DNA of 42,519 nucleotides, taken from Pontiellaceae bacterium B12219. Lineage in GTDB: Bacteria > Verrucomicrobiota > Kiritimatiellia > Kiritimatiellales > Pontiellaceae. Within the stretch, counting starts at the first letter, position 1, and every line of letters starts with the position of its first letter. A program made the translations under genes and the position numbers. Below, one piece after another: positions 40,154 through 42,519 of this stretch. Location: NCBI GenBank assembly GCA_029432795.1, contig JARNMJ010000037.1, positions 1 through 42,519 on the forward strand, read 5' to 3'. The notes beneath the pieces were generated by a model that saw only the letters and a program-made list of their open reading frames with translations, did no database searches and was not told the DNA's origin.

Positions 40154-42430
40154 ATGAAAAAGAGAAATGTAGATCTTGTTTGCGACATCGCTGAGCTGAT
40201 TTCGCTGGCTGAAGGGGGCCGTGACCGTAAGGAGTTACTCCAGAAGGTGGTCACGTCTGTGGCGATGCATATGCATGCGGATGTTTGCTCGATCTATATT
40301 TATGACGAGGATGAAAAAGTTCTGACGCTACGTGCGACGCAGGGACTTGATAACAGCGCCATCGGTCAGGTGAAGCTGAGGCTTGACGAAGGCATAACCG
40401 GTCGGGCGGTGCGTGAATTACGGCCGATCTGCGTTGGAAAAGCCTCGGATAACGCCGCATATAAATTTTTCCCGGGTATTCATGAGGAAGATTATGAAGC
40501 CTTTCTGGCGGTTCCGATTCTGCGCGGGTTGCGTCGGATTGGTGCATTGGTGGTGCAGGCCCGCGAAGCGAACTATTTTACGCCGAACGATGTGAAGGCC
40601 CTGAGGGCCATTGCGGCCCAGCTGGCCACCATGATCGAAAACGTGCAGTTGCTGAGTGATGCGCGTGCGGAAGCTGTGCGGTTAACGCAGCCTGCTCCGA
40701 AAAAGGTCACAGCCGATTCGCTGATCCGTGGCCGTTCTGCCAGCACCGGCACGGCTCGCGGAAAAGCATTTACACTCGATTCTGCCAAAGCTGCGGTCTG
40801 TGCTCTGCCGGATCCGGACGCTGCGCCCTATACTGTGGACGATTTTTCGATGGCCGTTGAAAAAACGGTGGATCAGATTGTGCAGCTTCAGCGACAGACC
40901 AGTGAGGCGCTTGCAGATGTGGCGGTTCTGATTTTCAGTGCCCACCTTCTGATTCTTGAAGACGATCAGTTTGCCGGTCGCATTTCCCGGTTGATCAGTG
41001 AAGGTACGGACGCAGTTAAAGCGATTGCCATCGTGGTGAATGATTATGTTGAGGTGTTTTCGAAAAGCAAGATGCCGCTCATTCGTGAAAAAGTGCTCGA
41101 TGTTAAAGACCTCGGCAACCGGCTCACCCGCAATCTGCTGAATGAAACTGCCGATGAATACGATTACCGCGGTCAGATTATTATTTCCCATGAATTGCTG
41201 CCGTCCGACATTCTGAAACTTTCGGCGGAAAATGTGGAAGGTTTCATTGTCAGCAGTGGTGTAACTTCGCATAACGCCATTATCTCGCGTTCGCTCGGCA
41301 TTCCCATGATTGCTATCAGCCGGGAGCAGGCTGACAGTATTGCAGATGGTGAAGAAATGCTGATGGATGCGGCGCAGGGGATCATTTATCTGCGTCCCGG
41401 AGCGGAGGTCTACCGAAAATATCAGGAGCTGGATAATGCATGGAAGATGATGCATAACGCTTCGGATATGAAGGAAGAGACCTTCACGAAATGTGGCGAG
41501 CGTGTTCACATTTATGCCAATATAAACCTTTTAAGTGATGTGCATCTCGCCCGCGAGTTCAAAGCGGAAGGGGTGGGCCTTTACCGGTCGGAATTCCCGT
41601 TTATTGTGCGCAACGATTTCCCGACGGAGGAAGAGCAGTACATCATCTATAAAAAACTCGTCGATCAGATGGATGGCCGAATGGTCACCTTCCGGACACT
41701 GGATATCGGCGGCGACAAAATGCTTTCGTATTATTCAAGCGTGAGCGAAGCCAACCCGTTTCTCGGGATGCGGGCGATTCGCTTCTCGTTGCAGAATAAG
41801 GATATTTTCACCCAGCAGTTGCGGGCTTTTCTGCGGGCGGGTGCCGATGCGAATACGCGTATTATGTTTCCGCTGGTTGCATCGGTGGATGATTTCATTG
41901 CGGCTCGGGACATTGTGTATGAGTGCATGCGCAGTCTGGATAAGGAAGGCATTGCCTATAATCCGGATACCCAGCTGGGCGTGATGATGGAGCTTCCTTC
42001 GGCGGTGGAGGTGGTGGATGAACTGGCGATGGAAGCGGACTTTCTTTCGATCGGTTCGAATGACCTGATTCAGTACATGCTGGCGGTGGACCGGACCAAT
42101 GAAATGGTTTCGAAACTTTATCTTGCGCATCACCCGGCCATTCTTCGGGCCATGAACCGTATTGTTTCCGCGGCATTGACCCAGAATAAAGATGTATCGA
42201 TCTGCGGAGATCTTTCGGCGGATCCGCGCATGCTGCCTTTCCTGCTGGGAATCGGACTGAAAAAATTCAGCGTGGATAGCGTGAATGCGCCGAATGTGCA
42301 GCGCTTGGTGAGTGCCACGAACCTGTGTGATGCAGAGGAAATTGCCAATTGCATGCTGGATCTTGGCCGGATATCCGAAGTTGAAGCATTTTTGGTCGAC
42401 CGGAATATGGCTCCCGAAATTGAGGTCTAG
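40154..42430 (+). CDS. ptsP: GAF-domain PTS enzyme I (PtsP-like phosphotransferase)
   Basis: The 758-residue protein starts with a GAF sensor domain (about 1-170, VVTSVAMHMHADVCSIYIYDEDEKVL, VPILRGLRRIGALVVQ). An enzyme I part follows: VSSGVTSHNAIISRSLGIPM with the phosphorylated histidine at 373, GVGLYRSEFPF, TFRTLDIGGDKML, NPFLGMRAIRF, GVMMELPSAVEVVDEL, FLSIGSNDLIQYMLAVDRTN and SICGDLSADP with the catalytic cysteine. It takes phosphate from phosphoenolpyruvate and passes it to an HPr/NPr protein, normally for regulation. No HPr gene is in the window. It diverges from the E1-KASIII gene. Confidence 0.93.
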   Translation: MKKRNVDLVCDIAELISLAEGGRDRKELLQKVVTSVAMHMHADVCSIYIYDEDEKVLTLRATQGLDNSAIGQVKLRLDEGITGRAVRELRPICVGKASDNAAYKFFPGIHEEDYEAFLAVPILRGLRRIGALVVQAREANYFTPNDVKALRAIAAQLATMIENVQLLSDARAEAVRLTQPAPKKVTADSLIRGRSASTGTARGKAFTLDSAKAAVCALPDPDAAPYTVDDFSMAVEKTVDQIVQLQRQTSEALADVAVLIFSAHLLILEDDQFAGRISRLISEGTDAVKAIAIVVNDYVEVFSKSKMPLIREKVLDVKDLGNRLTRNLLNETADEYDYRGQIIISHELLPSDILKLSAENVEGFIVSSGVTSHNAIISRSLGIPMIAISREQADSIADGEEMLMDAAQGIIYLRPGAEVYRKYQELDNAWKMMHNASDMKEETFTKCGERVHIYANINLLSDVHLAREFKAEGVGLYRSEFPFIVRNDFPTEEEQYIIYKKLVDQMDGRMVTFRTLDIGGDKMLSYYSSVSEANPFLGMRAIRFSLQNKDIFTQQLRAFLRAGADANTRIMFPLVASVDDFIAARDIVYECMRSLDKEGIAYNPDTQLGVMMELPSAVEVVDELAMEADFLSIGSNDLIQYMLAVDRTNEMVSKLYLAHHPAILRAMNRIVSAALTQNKDVSICGDLSADPRMLPFLLGIGLKKFSVDSVNAPNVQRLVSATNLCDAEEIANCMLDLGRISEVEAFLVDRNMAPEIEV

Positions 42431-42519
42431 TGTCCTGATTCATAAATAGGTTTATTTAACTTCGTTCTGGCCCGATTGATTTTTTCCAAGATGTCTTTGC
42501 CTTTGGCAACCCAGCGATA
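42427..42519 (-). CDS. C-terminal end of an IS630-like transposase (partial, runs off the window)
   Basis: Thirty codons are visible, reading YRWVAKGKDILEKINRAR and ending in ESGH and a stop. The W-x-x-x-G-K-D-I-L-x-K-I-x-R-A-R pattern resembles the extreme C-terminus of IS630-family transposases. Its TAG overlaps the TAG of the convergent ptsP-like gene by two bases. Only the end is present, so the family call is tentative. Confidence 0.5.
   Translation of the reverse strand, partial: YRWVAKGKDILEKINRARTKLNKPIYESGH

Noticed and set aside
1-42519. tRNA or rRNA genes
   Set aside because: I saw no cloverleaf with a T-loop GTTCRA pattern in the gene-free stretches and no rRNA-like segments; a dedicated search was not possible.

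Overview
The window looks like a chromosomal segment of a Gram-negative member of the PVC superphylum, most likely Kiritimatiellota or a neighbouring Verrucomicrobiota lineage. This is inferred from the gene families, not from a marker gene. The reasons are a pilus locus of the Akkermansia Amuc_1098-1101 type, secreted and outer-membrane proteins (secretin, Tsx-like channel, lipoproteins), TPR/ExbB/ExbD/alpha-toroid operon architecture, and a moderately GC-rich composition with many dispersed short repeats. No rRNA, tRNA, CRISPR array or prophage was seen.

Layout. 0.4-4.8 kb: housekeeping genes (holA, yggS, proC, an AsmA-like membrane protein) and a VNY-repeat surface protein. 4.9-10.5 kb: a four-gene Amuc_1100-type pilus operon ending in a secretin and a good terminator. 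10.6-11.6 kb: a DnaQ-like exonuclease with a C-terminal clamp-binding motif and an HNH nuclease. 11.7-15.5 kb: msrB, then a tight operon of radical SAM protein, ArsM, peroxiredoxin, ECF sigma factor and zinc anti-sigma factor. 15.7-18.3 kb: two orphan genes and a repeat-rich 0.9 kb gap. 18.4-23.7 kb: DUF547 protein, ZIP transporter, TVP38 protein, MerA-like flavoprotein and a fused arsenosugar-type glycosyltransferase. 23.7-26.2 kb: a frameshifted beta-helix gene and an AGCS symporter. 26.5-33.4 kb: a Ton/Tol-like operon (two TPR proteins, ExbB, two ExbD, a TonB-like/alpha-toroid protein). 33.5-36.7 kb: a purine permease, a Tsx-like channel and a PAP2 lipoprotein. 36.7-40.0 kb: a 1107-residue E1alpha-E1beta-lipoyl-KASIII fusion. 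40.1-42.4 kb: a GAF-EI PtsP-like protein running into the end of a transposase gene.

Four observations stand out. (1) A perfect palindrome TTCCA-N5-TGGAA occurs 22 times (about 0.04 expected by chance) inside and between genes. Inside genes it is read in all three frames, so it is a DNA-level signal. (2) TGTAAGG-N15-CGACTA, always with a 15-base spacer, lies just upstream of four genes: the radical SAM gene that starts the sigma-factor operon, the DUF547 gene, the TVP38 gene and the MerA-like gene. This predicts one autoregulated ECF regulon joining two loci that together resemble an arsenosugar pathway. (3) In the Ton-like operon, the five junctions from the second TPR gene onward each hold one of two inverted-repeat elements. 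One family carries a GxxExxY (PD-(D/E)xK) gene and the other a four-helix-bundle gene, and each family also has cargo-less copies in the same operon. This resembles two families of small cassettes with MITE-like derivatives, structurally like 23S rRNA intervening sequences. (4) The E1-lipoyl-KASIII fusion has a FabH catalytic triad with exactly E. coli spacing and no visible E2 acyltransferase domain, which suggests a self-contained starter-unit enzyme.
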